NCBI RefSeq assembly: GCF_051106095.1
Contig: NC_135785.1
Coordinates: forward strand, 93,289,001 to 93,353,000
From: Pogona vitticeps
Lineage: Eukaryota; Chordata; Lepidosauria; Squamata; Agamidae
Direction: 5' to 3'
Length of the DNA: 64,000 nt
The notes under the pieces are model-generated. The model saw nothing but the letters and a program-made list of their open reading frames with translations. It did no database searches and was not told where the DNA came from. How positions within the stretch are numbered: position 1 is the stretch's first letter; the number at the start of each line of letters is the position of its first letter. A program made the translations under genes and the position numbers. Below are positions 24,520 to 35,330 of this stretch, one piece after another.

Positions 24520-24855
24520 CGAAGCTAGAGAGTTGTCTAGCCTTTGCTTAAGCCTACCTACCTCCTTAGGGAACAGATGCCATTATCAAACTGCTTTTAT
24601 TATTAACAGATCTCCTAATGTTCAGCAAATTTCTCCCCTCCTGCAGTTTGTTTGAGGTCATTAGATTCAGTTCTTTCCTCTGAGACAGCAGAGTTGAGGC
24701 CCAATTAAAGGGTTTTTTCCCCACTCTATCCATGCAAGACCTATTTTCTATAGTCCTGACCACCTTCATTACCTGTTTTCTGAACCTGTCTCAATTTCTC
24801 TACATCCTTTATACAGCCTTCTGTCAGAAATGGATGCAGGACCCCAGATGAGGTA
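24520..24855 (-). mobile_element. CR1 LINE 3'-region fragment (antisense on plus strand)
   Basis: The plus strand carries the order ttgtctagcctttgctta, ctccttagggaacagatgcc, cagatctcctaatgttcag, caggaccccagatgaggt. This is the characteristic antisense face of the reptile CR1 3' region (remembered as agcctctgcttaaaaacctc..ctaatgtttag). Old and diverged; cut on the right by the Sauria SINE. Confidence 0.55.
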
Positions 24856-24861
24856 GTCTAT

Positions 24862-25205
24862 TAGGTAAAGGTAAAGGTTCCCCTTGACAATTTTTGTCCA
24901 GTCGTGTCCGACTCTAGGGGGCGGCGCTCATCCCGCTCTTCAAGCCATAGAGCCAGCATTTGTCCGAAGAAAATCTTCCGTGGTCACATGGCCAGTGTGA
25001 TTTAGACACGGAACGCTGTTTACCTTCCCACCGAGGTGGTCCCTATTTATCTACTCGCATTTGCATGCTTTTGAACTGCTAGGTTGGTGGGAGCTGGGAG
25101 AGGCGACGGGTGCTCATTCCGTCGCGTGGATTCGAACTTACAACTGCTGGTCTTCTGACCCTGCAGCACAGGCTTCTGCGGTTTAGCCCACAGTGCCACC
25201 ACGTT
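24862..25205 (-). repeat. Sauria SINE, minus strand
   Basis: Inverse copy of the element at 10023-10361: ggtaaaggttccccttgaca at the left is the tail, tttgtccagtcgtgtccgac is the BovB-like 3' part, and ctgctggtcttctgaccctg with gtttagcccacagtgccacc at the right is the tRNA-derived head. Nearly full length with well preserved body. A clean target duplication was not found. Confidence 0.92.
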
Positions 25206-25300
25206 ACGACAGCTTAATTTATTTTATTTATTTATTATTAGATTTTTATCCCATCCTTCTAGACAGGAATCTACTCAGGGCAGCTAACAATATATTGTGC
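25206..25300 (-). mobile_element. L2-type LINE 3' terminus, minus strand
   Basis: A TTTA-rich tail, then gatttttatcccatccttct and tactcagggcagctaaca: an inverted, diverged copy of the gcggcccagagtgg..gatgggcggg terminus. Confidence 0.65.
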
Positions 25301-25447
25301 ACAAAACGGATTTTTAAAAACAACAATTAAAATCTACACATTTTAATATCACATTTCTTCTTTTGGATACAAATATTAACATGGTGCAAAAGTTTGTGTG
25401 TATTAGAGAAGCTGAGAACAATGACATCATGAAGCTAGACTCTCTTA

Positions 25448-25545
25448 TTCGTTCGTTCGTTCGTTCGTTCGTTCGTTCGTTCATTCGACTTCTACCCCGC
25501 CCATCTAGACCAAATGCCACTCTGGGCGGCAAGTTTACACTTGTT
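25448..25545 (-). mobile_element. L2-type LINE 3' terminus with (CGTT)n tail
   Basis: On the minus strand the terminus reads cttgccgcccagagtggca and gatgggcggggtagaagtcg, ending in (AACG)n. The CGTT run (25450-25482) is the expanded tail of the element. Well preserved, so probably young. Confidence 0.8.
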
Positions 25546-25937
25546 ACATCAGCTGAAGAGAATGATAGCTCCAATGGGGCAGAGTAACTTCTGAAGGACA
25601 GCCACTGGGCAGTAACAACAGAGGACAGTGAAACTGATAGATCTCTCATGGACAATGGCAGTTGATACTAAACTTAGCTTTCATTAGTACTGCACAAACC
25701 ATAAAGAAATGGAATGCTTAAACATTGCAGTACTTGGTACAGGTGAACTAGAACGGACAGAGATAGGATGTTTTCAGTCAGACAATTACATGGTTGCTAT
25801 TCTGTATATGAAAACATCTGTAGACACCATGTAGCTGTAATCCTGAGGCAAGGTGTAGCACCAGCTGCTTGGTGCTACAGTGTGAGATCTGACTAAATAA
25901 TATCAACCGAACATATTGGAGAACCTATCAACATATA

Positions 25938-26356
25938 TTGTATTTTTCCATGTATATGACCCTCCCCCATGTATAAGACAACCCCCTAATTTTTACCCTT
26001 GCTGGAGGTGGAGGAGCAGTCAATGGGTAGTCGCGAGGGGTGGCCCAGCGTGGCTGCTCCTTCATCTCCTCCTGCTGCTTCCTCTGCCACCAGTTGCCTC
26101 CTCCCGTGCGACTGCTGGGGCTTACTTCCAGCTCATATCGTCGCGTTGTCCCCTGCCCGAAGGAGACGATCACTGGAGGAGGCGATCCAGCAGTGGCGGC
26201 AGCAGTTAATGGGTAGCAGCGAGAGGCCGCCAAGCGTGACTGCTTCTTTGCCTCCATCTCTACCTTCTGCTGCTGCCTTCTGTGTATAAAACGACCCTCA
26301 ATTTTTCCTCCAATTATTTTAGGAAAAAGTGTTGTTTTTTACATAGAAAAATATGG
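25938..26356 (+). mobile_element. Tc1/mariner-like MITE, copy 2, with internal duplication
   Basis: Ends ttgtatttttccatgtatat and the inverse of tacatagaaaaatatgg, flanked by TA (25936-25937, 26357-26358). It is 200 bp longer than copy 1 because the interior block starting agcagtcaatgggtag (26015) recurs as agcagttaatgggtag (26201), 186 bp apart, each followed by a diverged gcgag..ggccc.agcgtg segment. CpG-rich interior. Confidence 0.8.
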
Positions 26357-26379
26357 TATATTATGCAGGCAGGCACTCC

Positions 26380-26960
26380 AAAAAACTGAAAGCTTTTATG
26401 TAAGTGTCCAGACCGAAACAATATGTGCTGACAAACATAGATGACTGGAACATAACAGCAGAGAACAAGACTGAACCAAATGTTGTTGGGGTATTTGGCA
26501 GAGAAGTTATAAATGAGGCATAAAATTATGTGATGCCAACCATCTATTTATTACAAATACATGCTTCAATCAACCAAATGATTGTACACATGGATATCAG
26601 TAGATCTCCAACATGGAAACCAAATACTGTAGACTATATAACTGCAAGGAGCAGATGGAGAAGCTGTATTCTCTCTGCAAAAACAACATCAAGAGAGGAT
26701 TGTGGTAATGATCACAAACTGTTAATATAAAAAATTGCAGTTCAGTTGAAAAAGAATGCTAAAAGAATCATAGTGTACTAAAAGATTCATAGAAGCATTA
26801 AAGGCAAGAAAAGAGGAAGACCAAATAAACAGTGGTTTGACTCAGTAAAGGAAGCCACGGCCTTGAATTTGCAAGAGCTCAGTAGGGTTGTTTATGATAG
26901 GATATTCCCATAGTCACTTGTTGACAGGGTTGCCATAAGTCAGAGATGACTTGGTGGAAC

Positions 26961-27012
<52 letters not shown>
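26380..27012 (+). mobile_element. RTE/BovB-type LINE with large internal deletion
   Basis: The left half reads as an RTE endonuclease: DWNITAENKTEPNVVGVFG, then KPNTVDYITARSRWRSCILS and REDCGNDHKLLI. The final motif corresponds to the family CGSDHELLI, with the catalytic Ser replaced by Asn. The reverse transcriptase is missing: from about 26760 the sequence passes to the family C-terminus (KKRGRPNKQWFDSVKEATAL) and the 3' end gggttgccataagtcagaga, finishing in (CAA)n at 26962-27012. An internally deleted or 5'-rearranged dead copy. Confidence 0.78.
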
Positions 27013-27596
27013 AGTTTCTTTTTAAAACTTGCTGACTCAATTTCATCCTGTGATCAACTGCAATCCTGATTTTTTTTTCCAGATGTACTGCAACAAGGAT
27101 AGGTATCCCCCACTATCCTTCCCTGTTATCAGTGAATGAGAACAAACAAGGGAAATCTATCAGCTTCACTTCCTCTTTGTGAGTACCAAAGGTTATCCAG
27201 CTGACACCTTTGGAACTGGTACACTGGTCAGAGTACATGGACTTGGATCTGATCCTATTTACTTGCCCCCACCTCGTATTGTTACAGGTTAATTCCTTCC
27301 AGGATCCAGTTTCAACAGTTCTCTATGATCCACTATATGGTTCTGACCCAACGTGCAAATACCTACATGGGCAGAGCTTATCTGATTTCAGCAAATGATG
27401 TAAAGAAAGTAAGCTCATCTAAAGTATAGTGCTTGCACTAATGGGTGGTATATAGAACAAACCAATGAATGAAGACATACGTAAAGACATAATGACATAA
27501 AGATAGAAAGTCTGGTGAAGGACAACAACTGACTAGAAGAGCTACAATCCTGGCATACAAGCCGGTCCAGATCTAACCTATGGGATCTCTAAATCA
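27013..27596 (+). other. Intron 1 stretch, weak L2-like 3' end near 27420-27475
   Basis: The piece cttgcactaatgggtggtat, then atagaac and an AATG-rich end, resembles the terminus shared by L2 and its SINEs. The remainder has no recognised feature. Confidence 0.35.
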
Positions 27597-27700
27597 GGCT
27601 GTAAAAGATCATTCCTTGAAACCCTGGATAGCCATCACTGGACACTGTGTAGATAATATTCTGTTAGCCAGACTAGTCTGTGGTGGAAGGTTATTAACCT
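27597..27700 (+). repeat. Fragment of a tRNA-derived SINE (tail half)
   Basis: The sequence cttgaaaccctggatagcca, actggacactgtgtagata and gccagactagtctgtgg parallel the common reptile SINE body remembered as tgaaaccctggagagcc..gtgtagacaatactgagctagatgg. The tRNA head is absent. Related to 50175-50352. Confidence 0.5.
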
Positions 27701-28278
27701 CTTTGTCTTGCACTGACCACCCTGTAACAGTGCACTAATTCTTTTTGGTACCAAGTATGGATTCTAAACAAGATGCTCCGTGGGTCTTTAGCCATGGGAT
27801 TTATGCAATGCTGGATGAATTTCAGAAAGAGGTGTGGTAAGAATTCTTTTCCTAGAGGTAGTGCTTCCTAAATGCTAAGCCAGTGCTAAAGTCATGGAGT
27901 GGGCCGAACAAAGCAATCAGCGTGCAAGTGTCACATGCCAGTGAGAGAATTCCTTGATGTATGGTGTAGCCATTACATTTTATCTAATAACTCTTAATAG
28001 TTCAAAAGGTTGTCAGTGTCATTCCACAATGAAATTATAAATTATGCAACTGGTTTTCCTGCCGGCATTCATAGATCTTAAAACATTTGCACCAGTATAT
28101 CCACCTTTGATGCTAGTGTACCTCACATTTCCAGGGCTTACAGCAGCACTGCTGTTGGTACCCTGCAAACCAATGTGCTGATGGTGTGTTCTTATAATAA
28201 AAATATTTCCTATTCATTAAAATAGACATTTTTGGAAGAGAAAGAGAAAGAAAGAGAGAGGAAAAAACACCACCCACT
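27701..28278 (+). other. Intron 1 stretch with no recognised feature
   Basis: AT-rich, with a short GA-repeat at 28236-28262. Nothing else recognised. Confidence 0.4.
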
Positions 28279-28516
28279 ATATAAAGCAAAGCGTGCTGCT
28301 TATATACTGCCCCATAGTGCTTCGAGCACTCTCTGGGCAGTTTTACAAGTTATGCAGGCTACACATTGCCCCTCCCCATGAGCTGGGTACTCACTTTACC
28401 AACCTCAGAAGGATAGGAGGCTGAGTAAACCTTGAACTGGTTACCTGGGATTGAACCCTGGGTCGTAAGGATAGTTTTGGTTGCAGTACAGCAGTTTAAC
28501 CACTGCGCCACAAGGT
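28279..28516 (-). repeat. tRNA-derived SINE with L2-like tail
   Basis: On the minus strand: head ttgtggcgcagtggttaaac (A box) and ccagggttcaatcccag (B box), body with ctcagcctcctatccttctg and agtacccagctcatgggg, and tail aactgcccagagagtgctcg with gggcagtatataagcagcac. The tail is a variant of the L2 terminus seen elsewhere here. Same family as 47315-47430 and 52953-53191. Confidence 0.82.
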
Positions 28517-28739
28517 TTCTATTGGCACAGCCTATGATTTGATTAATGTGAACTGCAACAAATGCACCAATTGCTTTAGAGCTATTCTCTTGAGAGTACT
28601 GATCTTGCCAATTTTTTTTAATTTTTCTACAAGTCTAATGTCCAATTCTAGGAATCTTTTAGTTTCAGGAAACAAATACCAGAGGCTATAACATGGAGAA
28701 CAGCAAGAGGATTTTTATCTAGGGCCAGATAATGATAGT

Positions 28740-29008
28740 TCTGAACCTGGAATAGCCAATCAAATAATATCATGGCCTCTGGAACAACTTACCTGCAGAG
28801 ATCCTCCTGCCCCCCCTCGCTGAGACCAATCTGAAGACATGACGTCCCATGGCCTTCTCTACAGCCATCACCTAGCCTATTTCTTTCCTTTTTCCCCCTG
28901 TCTTTCTTCTTCCATCTTGGACTCTGAGATTAATTTGGATTTTAACTTTAGGGTGTTTTTTTATGCTTTATATGAACCACCCACAGCAGACACATTCTAG
29001 ATGGGCGG

Positions 29009-29071
<63 letters not shown>

Positions 29072-29072
29072 A
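28740..29072 (+). mobile_element. L2-clade LINE 3' end with (TAAA)n tail
   Basis: The stretch reads ggcctctggaacaacttacc (LWNNLP block of the ORF2 C-terminus), agatcctcctgccccccctc, an L2-like 3' UTR, and then gaaccacccacagcagacac with ctagatgggcggtaaataaa. The tail is a pure AAAT run of about 65 bp (29008-29072). Confidence 0.78.
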
Positions 29073-29416
29073 TTCTTTTACTTGAAAGCAAGCTCCACAT
29101 GATCTCAGTGGAACTTACTGTCAAATATAAAAGTACAAAAATTGCACTGTAAAATATGACTACTAAATAAATCATGAACTAGCTCTGCAATCCATAAGTA
29201 AAAATAAAATGCAGAGTTGAGCAGTATTTCCTATGAGGACCTTGAGAATGTTACAGGTTACTCTTAGCCTATAAGCAAAGGTCTATGAAAGTGTGTCCCA
29301 AATAAAACTTGTTACTCCTCCCTGTTTCTCAAGTCTGTTGGTTGACAATAGTTAGGGTTTACCTGAAATTTGTTGTACAATACAGGGTTAAGACTCACAA
29401 GCTAGTTGCTAGGAAA

Positions 29417-29608
29417 GTTGTTGTTGTGCGCCATCAAGTCAAAACTGACTTATAGTAACCCTTATAGGGCTTTCAAGGTAACCGAGATATTGAAGAAATG
29501 GTTTTGTCAGTTCTACAGCCCCAGTGAGCTTCCATGGTTCAGCAGGGATTCGAACCCAGGCCTCCCGAGTCCTAGTCTATCACTCTGTCCACTACACCAC
29601 TCTGGATA
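29417..29608 (-). repeat. tRNA-derived SINE, well preserved promoter boxes
   Basis: On the minus strand the head has an A box (tagtggacagagtg, 29581-29594) and a perfect B box (gggttcgaatccc, 29545-29557). The plus-strand left end is gttgttgtgcgccatcaagt, then aaaactgacttatagtaacc and atagggctttcaaggtaac. Same family as 16296-16485 but younger-looking. Confidence 0.85.
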
Positions 29609-31137
29609 TCTGCCACATCATTATATTGGGATTAAACAGCCTTCTGTTTCTGGCTTCTGTAAAACTTTTAATATACCATGATCCTCAATGTAGGATTTCT
29701 GAGGTGGAAGAAAAGTTTACGGACTGATTATGGGGCTAAAATATATTTCTGCTACGCTAATATTATTCATGGAAAGCATGGGGAGCAGCTACAGGTCAAT
29801 GGCAAAGCCATGTATCCTAGATTCAAAGGCTGACATCTCCTGTTCAGTTATCTCAGGAAGCTGGGCTGTTACTTCCTAATAGGCCAGTCAACCACTGACA
29901 GTTGGAACAGGAAACGGTGGGATGGGCGAATCAGTGCTCAGGCTAGGCATGCGTGAAATGTGGCTATGCTCTACGAGGTTAAAACGATGCTATGTAACCA
30001 TTAATGACACCTGACAGAAGAGTGAATGGTGATAAGAGGTGGGCATCATGAAAATGGAGTAGCAGAGATTCTCATGTGACTGGACTGGCGTAGTCTGTCT
30101 CTGGGCTTTCAGATCTTATTTCCCTCTGTGTGTGGTCTTGCCAACTCCTAGTAACGGCACCTATTTATGCAGCTCCCCTTTGCAAGAGTTGGTAAACAGA
30201 TGCTCTCTAATGTCATTGTTATTCTCCCCACCCAGCACAAACTTTTATTCTTAGCAGTGCACTGCCAGAACACTGGGGGTTGGTTATGGTTTTTTTTTTT
30301 ATGATTATATTTCTCTCCCTTCCCCCCCCCCATTAACATCTATGAAAAAAGGGAATCTGGGTTTAAATTTTTGAAAAGACTTCCAGCAAATAAGGGGGAA
30401 TCAAGCTGCTCTACAACCTCCACTTACCCACCCCTTCCCATTTACCTGACACACATACTCCGGAGTCTGCATTTTGTTTCTCTGACCAGCAGTCCTCTGA
30501 CTAACTTATTCAAGGGAGCTTCAGCCTCTTCAGATCATCCCACCCCCACATGCTGCTGCTTCTAACTGTTTCCAACTTTGTCAGTCCACAAGCTTCAAGT
30601 TAGCAGAGATAAGGTTGCCATCTAACACATACTCATTTATAAGGAAGCACGTTTGACTGAATCCAGTCGGAAATACTTTTAAGTAAAGATGCATAAGACC
30701 TTGCTGTCATCCTGTGTCATCTTTGCTACCTTCCTATGCACGCTCGCTTGGGTAAAAATCTCACTGAACCCATAGCACAGGGTCAAGCTGCATTTATAAC
30801 AACAGATGAGGTTAGTTCTGTGTAACCTGCCTATTTAGTCTGCTCGTCAACCTACCTGTCAACCTACCTGCCCCTCTGCTGCAAGAAAGGAAGGGCTGGG
30901 CTAATTTAAGGCTGCTAAGGAAAGCTCCTAGAACTCAGAATAAACTGTCAAACAGAAGCAAAAGCCCTGGAGAAACTCAGGATCGGAGGACTTTCACAGC
31001 ATTTGGCAACCCTACAGATGCTCAGCCTGGCAGCATATCGTGTGCTCAAGAAATTCCCCAAGAAGCGTCTCTTTTGTAAGAAGGAAAAAGGAGATGGAGT
31101 TTATAACATGTGCGTGTGGAAATGAAACAGCACCGAC
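29609..31137 (-). other. COL13A1: COL13A1 intron 1, donor-proximal part
   Basis: Directly downstream of the first exon on the minus strand. No repeat family recognised over 1.5 kb, unlike the rest of the intron. A small direct duplication (gtcaacctacct) is at 30846-30869. Promoter-proximal first-intron DNA of this kind often carries regulatory elements, but nothing specific is visible. Confidence 0.45.
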
Positions 31138-31464
31138 CTCAGCGAGCAGTTGGTCAACTCTTCCCAAAATAGCTGTCTCCATTTGGTCTGCAGAGAGGCA
31201 GGCAGGGAGCGGAGCGGATCGGTCTGCCTCCAAATGGGAAACCCTGGATTGCAGGTCCGATGTCCTGAAGTACAGCAAGAGGCTCAGCACCAAAGAAAGT
31301 AAAGACACTCCGGGCAGCCCAGAGCCCAGCAGAAGAGGGACTTTACAGCATCTTTCCCCGTCTGCTCTCCTGGGATGTGTGAGGCAGCCACTCTCCAGGG
31401 CACCACCATGACGAGCAGCCCCTTTCCAGCCTTTCGCCGCCTCCTCCTCCACCACCACCACCAT
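31138..31464 (-). CDS. COL13A1: COL13A1 first coding exon (collagen alpha-1(XIII) chain, N-terminus)
   Basis: This exon encodes the first 109 residues of type XIII collagen, a single-pass type II membrane collagen of adhesion sites and the neuromuscular junction. Visible in order: a short charged cytoplasmic tail (residues 1-42), a hydrophobic anchor (about 43-66, Leu/Val/Ser-rich), then a heptad-like ectodomain start with RTSDLQSRVSHLEAD and METAILGRVDQLLAE. The last two blocks closely match the human chain as I remember it (FRTAELQARV..LEAE, METAILGRVNQLLDE), which is the basis of the call. The ATG at 31464 is the first in its frame, has G at -3 and +4, and lies in a GGT repeat that encodes four valines. 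The reading frame ends in phase 0 at GAG followed by a GT donor (minus strand gtcggt, 31137 downward). The donor is weaker than consensus. The Gly-X-Y domains must lie on exons left of this window. Compared with human, about ten residues (around SAPLPACLSAD) appear inserted before METAIL. Confidence 0.88.
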
Positions 31465-32160
31465 TCCTTCCCTAGCCTCAGAGGCAATAAATAAATAAAT
31501 AGAGAATAAATAAAGCGATGGTCGTCCTCCCAGAAGTACGATCCAAAACGCACTAGAAAAGCACCGCCGTCCAAGGGAATTCCAATGCCCTGAAAAAAAC
31601 TGGAAGGACAGGTAACAAAAACAAGCGGATCAAAAATGCATATGGAACCAAAATGTGGTGGAAGGAATGAACTTCCCCCCGCCGGGGGGGGGGAGGGGAA
31701 AAAAATCAAACTTCAGAAAGTTTTTTGGGGGGCAAAGCAGTCTGATGAGGATTATCTCTTTAATTTCTCTCTCTCTCTAATTGTCCAGTTTTGTTTGCAG
31801 CTGCTTTTCCTCCCTCTTTCTTTGCTGGTGAGAGGTTCAGTTCCTTAGCGAAGTAAGCCAAAGATGGCACAAGAAGGTCCCCATTACAGAAGGAGGATTC
31901 GCCACTGACTGGAAGAGTTGTGCTTTAGCTGTTCCTGACTTCTCTGTCACACACCACACACACACATACACACACACGCGCGGCCTCTCCTTCTGCCTCA
32001 GAGGAGCGGACTGCTCGGCTTCCCTAAGCAACCTCCGCGGCTCTCCCTCGCTCGGTGATGATTTATTTATTTATGCAAAACCGCTGGGTGGGATTGGATC
32101 CGAGGCGCCCGCCCCCTTCGAAGTCCCACCGGTCCCTCAAGGGCCTTTCATCAGCTCCTC
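31465..32160 (-). other. COL13A1: Probable COL13A1 5' untranslated region
   Basis: This is the stretch between the chosen ATG and the nearest plausible start sites at about 32030 or 32155 on the minus strand. It contains AT-rich tetranucleotide runs near 31486-31515 and CA repeats near 31950-31980, and no splice signal is required to reach the ATG. Its extent depends on which core promoter is used, so the right boundary is an inference. Confidence 0.45.
32061..32116 (-). promoter_or_regulatory. GC box, CCAAT box and TATA-like run in promoter order
   Basis: Reading down the minus strand, a GC box at 32116-32107, a CCAAT box at 32097-32093 and an AT-rich TATA-like run at 32076-32061 lie within about 56 bp. 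This is the classic order and would predict a start near 32030. The AT-rich run could instead be a chance tetranucleotide repeat. Confidence 0.38.
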
Positions 32161-32183
32161 TTTGAAGTGACCCTCGCTGCGGA

Positions 32184-32192
32184 CATTTATAG
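32184..32192 (-). promoter_or_regulatory. TATA-box candidate, distal COL13A1 core promoter
   Basis: The minus strand reads ctataaatg between GC-rich flanks (cgcgg before, tccgc after). It predicts a start near 32155. The sequence motif is clear; its use is inferred. Confidence 0.4.
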
Positions 32193-32340
32193 CCGCGGGA
32201 AAGTGACGGTAAAGCGAAGGGGCAGGACTCTCTCCCCCCCTTACGCCCACTCTCTCTTCTCAGGGTGGAGAGGGCTGTGGTTTTGTTTTGATTTGTCACT
32301 GCCCCTCCGTGGAAGCCTTTCTGAGACCTGCAGCATCCCG

Positions 32341-32739
32341 CTGGCCCTCCGGTGGTTGTTGTGGTTGTTGTTGTTTCAGACCAACTTGCCTCTCTCTGCA
32401 GAACTTTGGATAGTTCACCCTCTTTCCAGCCAAGCGGTCCAGAATCTTTTTCACAGCTCCTTTCATTGCGATCTAGACGAGTTCCTTGGACATCAGTGTT
32501 TCACATCCTGTCCTTAAAACGGGGAAGACATCCAAAACTCTTCCCTTTGGAGCAGGAGGCATTTTTATGGGATCTCATTTCGCACTTTTCAGAGGCAGAA
32601 AATCTCACAAGCACATCACCCCCGTCTCCAGCTAAGCATTTCATTCTCTCAGGCAATAGAGAAAGTCTGCTTCCTCTAGCTGTTGCCTCACTTTGCCTGA
32701 TGCTGTAACGTAAAAACTTACTAGGAGTTCTGTGTTATT
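32341..32739 (+). other. COL13A1 upstream flank with no recognised repeat
   Basis: Unique-looking sequence next to the promoter, with a (GTT)n patch near 32350-32372. No coding or repeat feature supported. Confidence 0.4.
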
Positions 32740-33178
32740 TACTTATATTATTTTTATTTACTGGTTTAAACTTACACCTCGCCCATTTATTGGACAAGCC
32801 ATTACTCTACGCGGCTTCCAGAAAATAAGAGAATACAATTTTTTTTTAAAAAAAATAATGAACATATAAAAACAGAGATCTCTTTGATGAACCAGGGGCC
32901 GGCATAAACTTGCAAGATTGCAAAGGGGTGAGGTTTGTAAAGGCTGGATAAAAAGCCAGGTTTTAACTTGCTATTGAAAGTTCAGGAGGGTGGGGGCTGG
33001 TCGCACCTCCAGATGGTTACAGTGTGGGGTGGCCACTACTGAGAAGGCCTAGCTTCTGGTTGATGACTTCTGGGCCTCTCTTGAAGTGGCCACCTGCCAC
33101 TCAAGGATTGGGTGGTGCAGGTGGGATGGGAGGATCATCTGAGGGAGAGGCATTCTGACAGATAGCAAGGTCCTAAAC
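32740..33178 (-). mobile_element. L2-clade LINE 3' end, minus strand
   Basis: Starts with an inverted terminus (acacctcgcccatttattgg, tactctacgcggcttccag) and continues into antisense ORF2 C-terminus (aaaaagccaggttttaactt, ggtggccactactgagaagg, aaggcattctgacag-type end). The right edge coincides with the terminal repeat of a hAT element, which may have truncated it. Confidence 0.7.
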
Positions 33179-34564
<1,386 letters not shown>

Positions 34565-35010
34565 AAGGACTGCTCCTCCCTTTATGAGCCTGCTCAAGTG
34601 TTAAGACCATCAGGAGAGGCCTTCCTCTTGATCACAGATGCATTCAATAGGGACACAGGAGAGGGCCTTCTCTGTTGCTGCTCCAAGGCTCCAAGAACTC
34701 CTTCCCATAGGAGGCTAGACTGGCACCATCTTTATTGTCCTTCTGCAAGCAGGCAAAGAACTTTCTCTTCAGGCAAGCTTTCCCTGAATGAATGGCTGCC
34801 AAGTGGGTTTTTTTTTTAAAAAATGGATTGTTGTGCCTTACGGCCGTAAATGTGCTTTGGTGATGCTTATGTTTTTTTTTGTATTGTATTAATTGATCCC
34901 TTTAGTATTGTATACCCATTGTTACTAACTTAGGTACTTTAATTTAATTGTTGAAAGCTGCCTTGAATCCTTTTAAAAGAGAAATGTGGGTTTAAAATAT
35001 TTTAAACAAT
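34565..35010 (+). mobile_element. L2-clade LINE 3' end
   Basis: Plus-strand fragments of the ORF2 C-terminus (tcaggagaggccttcctctt; acaggagagggccttctctg; ccaagaactccttcccatag) lead to ctctcttcaggcaagctttc and a T-rich 3' UTR. The end gaaagctgccttgaatcctt is a diverged terminus. Several stops; old. Confidence 0.65.
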
Positions 35011-35014
35011 TAAA

Positions 35015-35330
35015 CCAGCCATGCTCTGTAGCCATGACCCCCAGACAACATCAGCCAGCAGCTTCATGTAGAAGTTGAATAGCATGGAGACAAGAGAGAA
35101 CTCTATAGAGCTCTATGGGCATCCAGCTAAGGGGAGGAACAGTGGTACTCAGCACCACCTTCTGGATCCTACCTGACAAGAACGAGCAGAACTAGTTCAG
35201 TACAGTACCATCTGTCAATGGTACTGAACACCACCGGGAGATCATGGTGGTTCATGATGGTAGCACTCCCTCTTTCTATTTCCCCACAGAAACAATCCAC
35301 CAGGACAGAGGGGGGCAACTTCAATGGGTG
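35015..35330 (-). mobile_element. L2-clade LINE internal fragment, minus strand
   Basis: The plus strand shows agcagcttcatgtagaagtt, then gaatagcatggagacaagag and cagcaccaccttctggatcc, the antisense of the L2 reverse-transcriptase region that in the 60.3-60.6 kb copy reads acagtttcatgtagatgtta and agcaccaccttctgagttct. Very degraded. Confidence 0.55.

Larger units (their letters stand above)
31970..32340 (-). promoter_or_regulatory. CpG-rich promoter region of COL13A1
   Basis: CpG dinucleotides are dense here and rare in the surrounding intron and flank. On the minus strand there is a TATA-type motif (ctataaatg, 32184-32192) inside GC-rich sequence. Closer to the gene is a second array: a GC box (gggggcgggc, 32107-32116), a CCAAT box (32093-32097) and an AT-rich TATA-like run (gcataaataaataaat, 32061-32076). 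Either could place transcription starts 500-700 bp upstream of the ATG. Placement directly upstream of the COL13A1 exon on the same strand supports a promoter role. Which box is used cannot be told from sequence. Confidence 0.6.

Noticed and set aside
31040-31411. Plus-strand 123-codon frame over the COL13A1 exon
   Set aside because: It is the antisense shadow of the COL13A1 coding exon and has no independent support.
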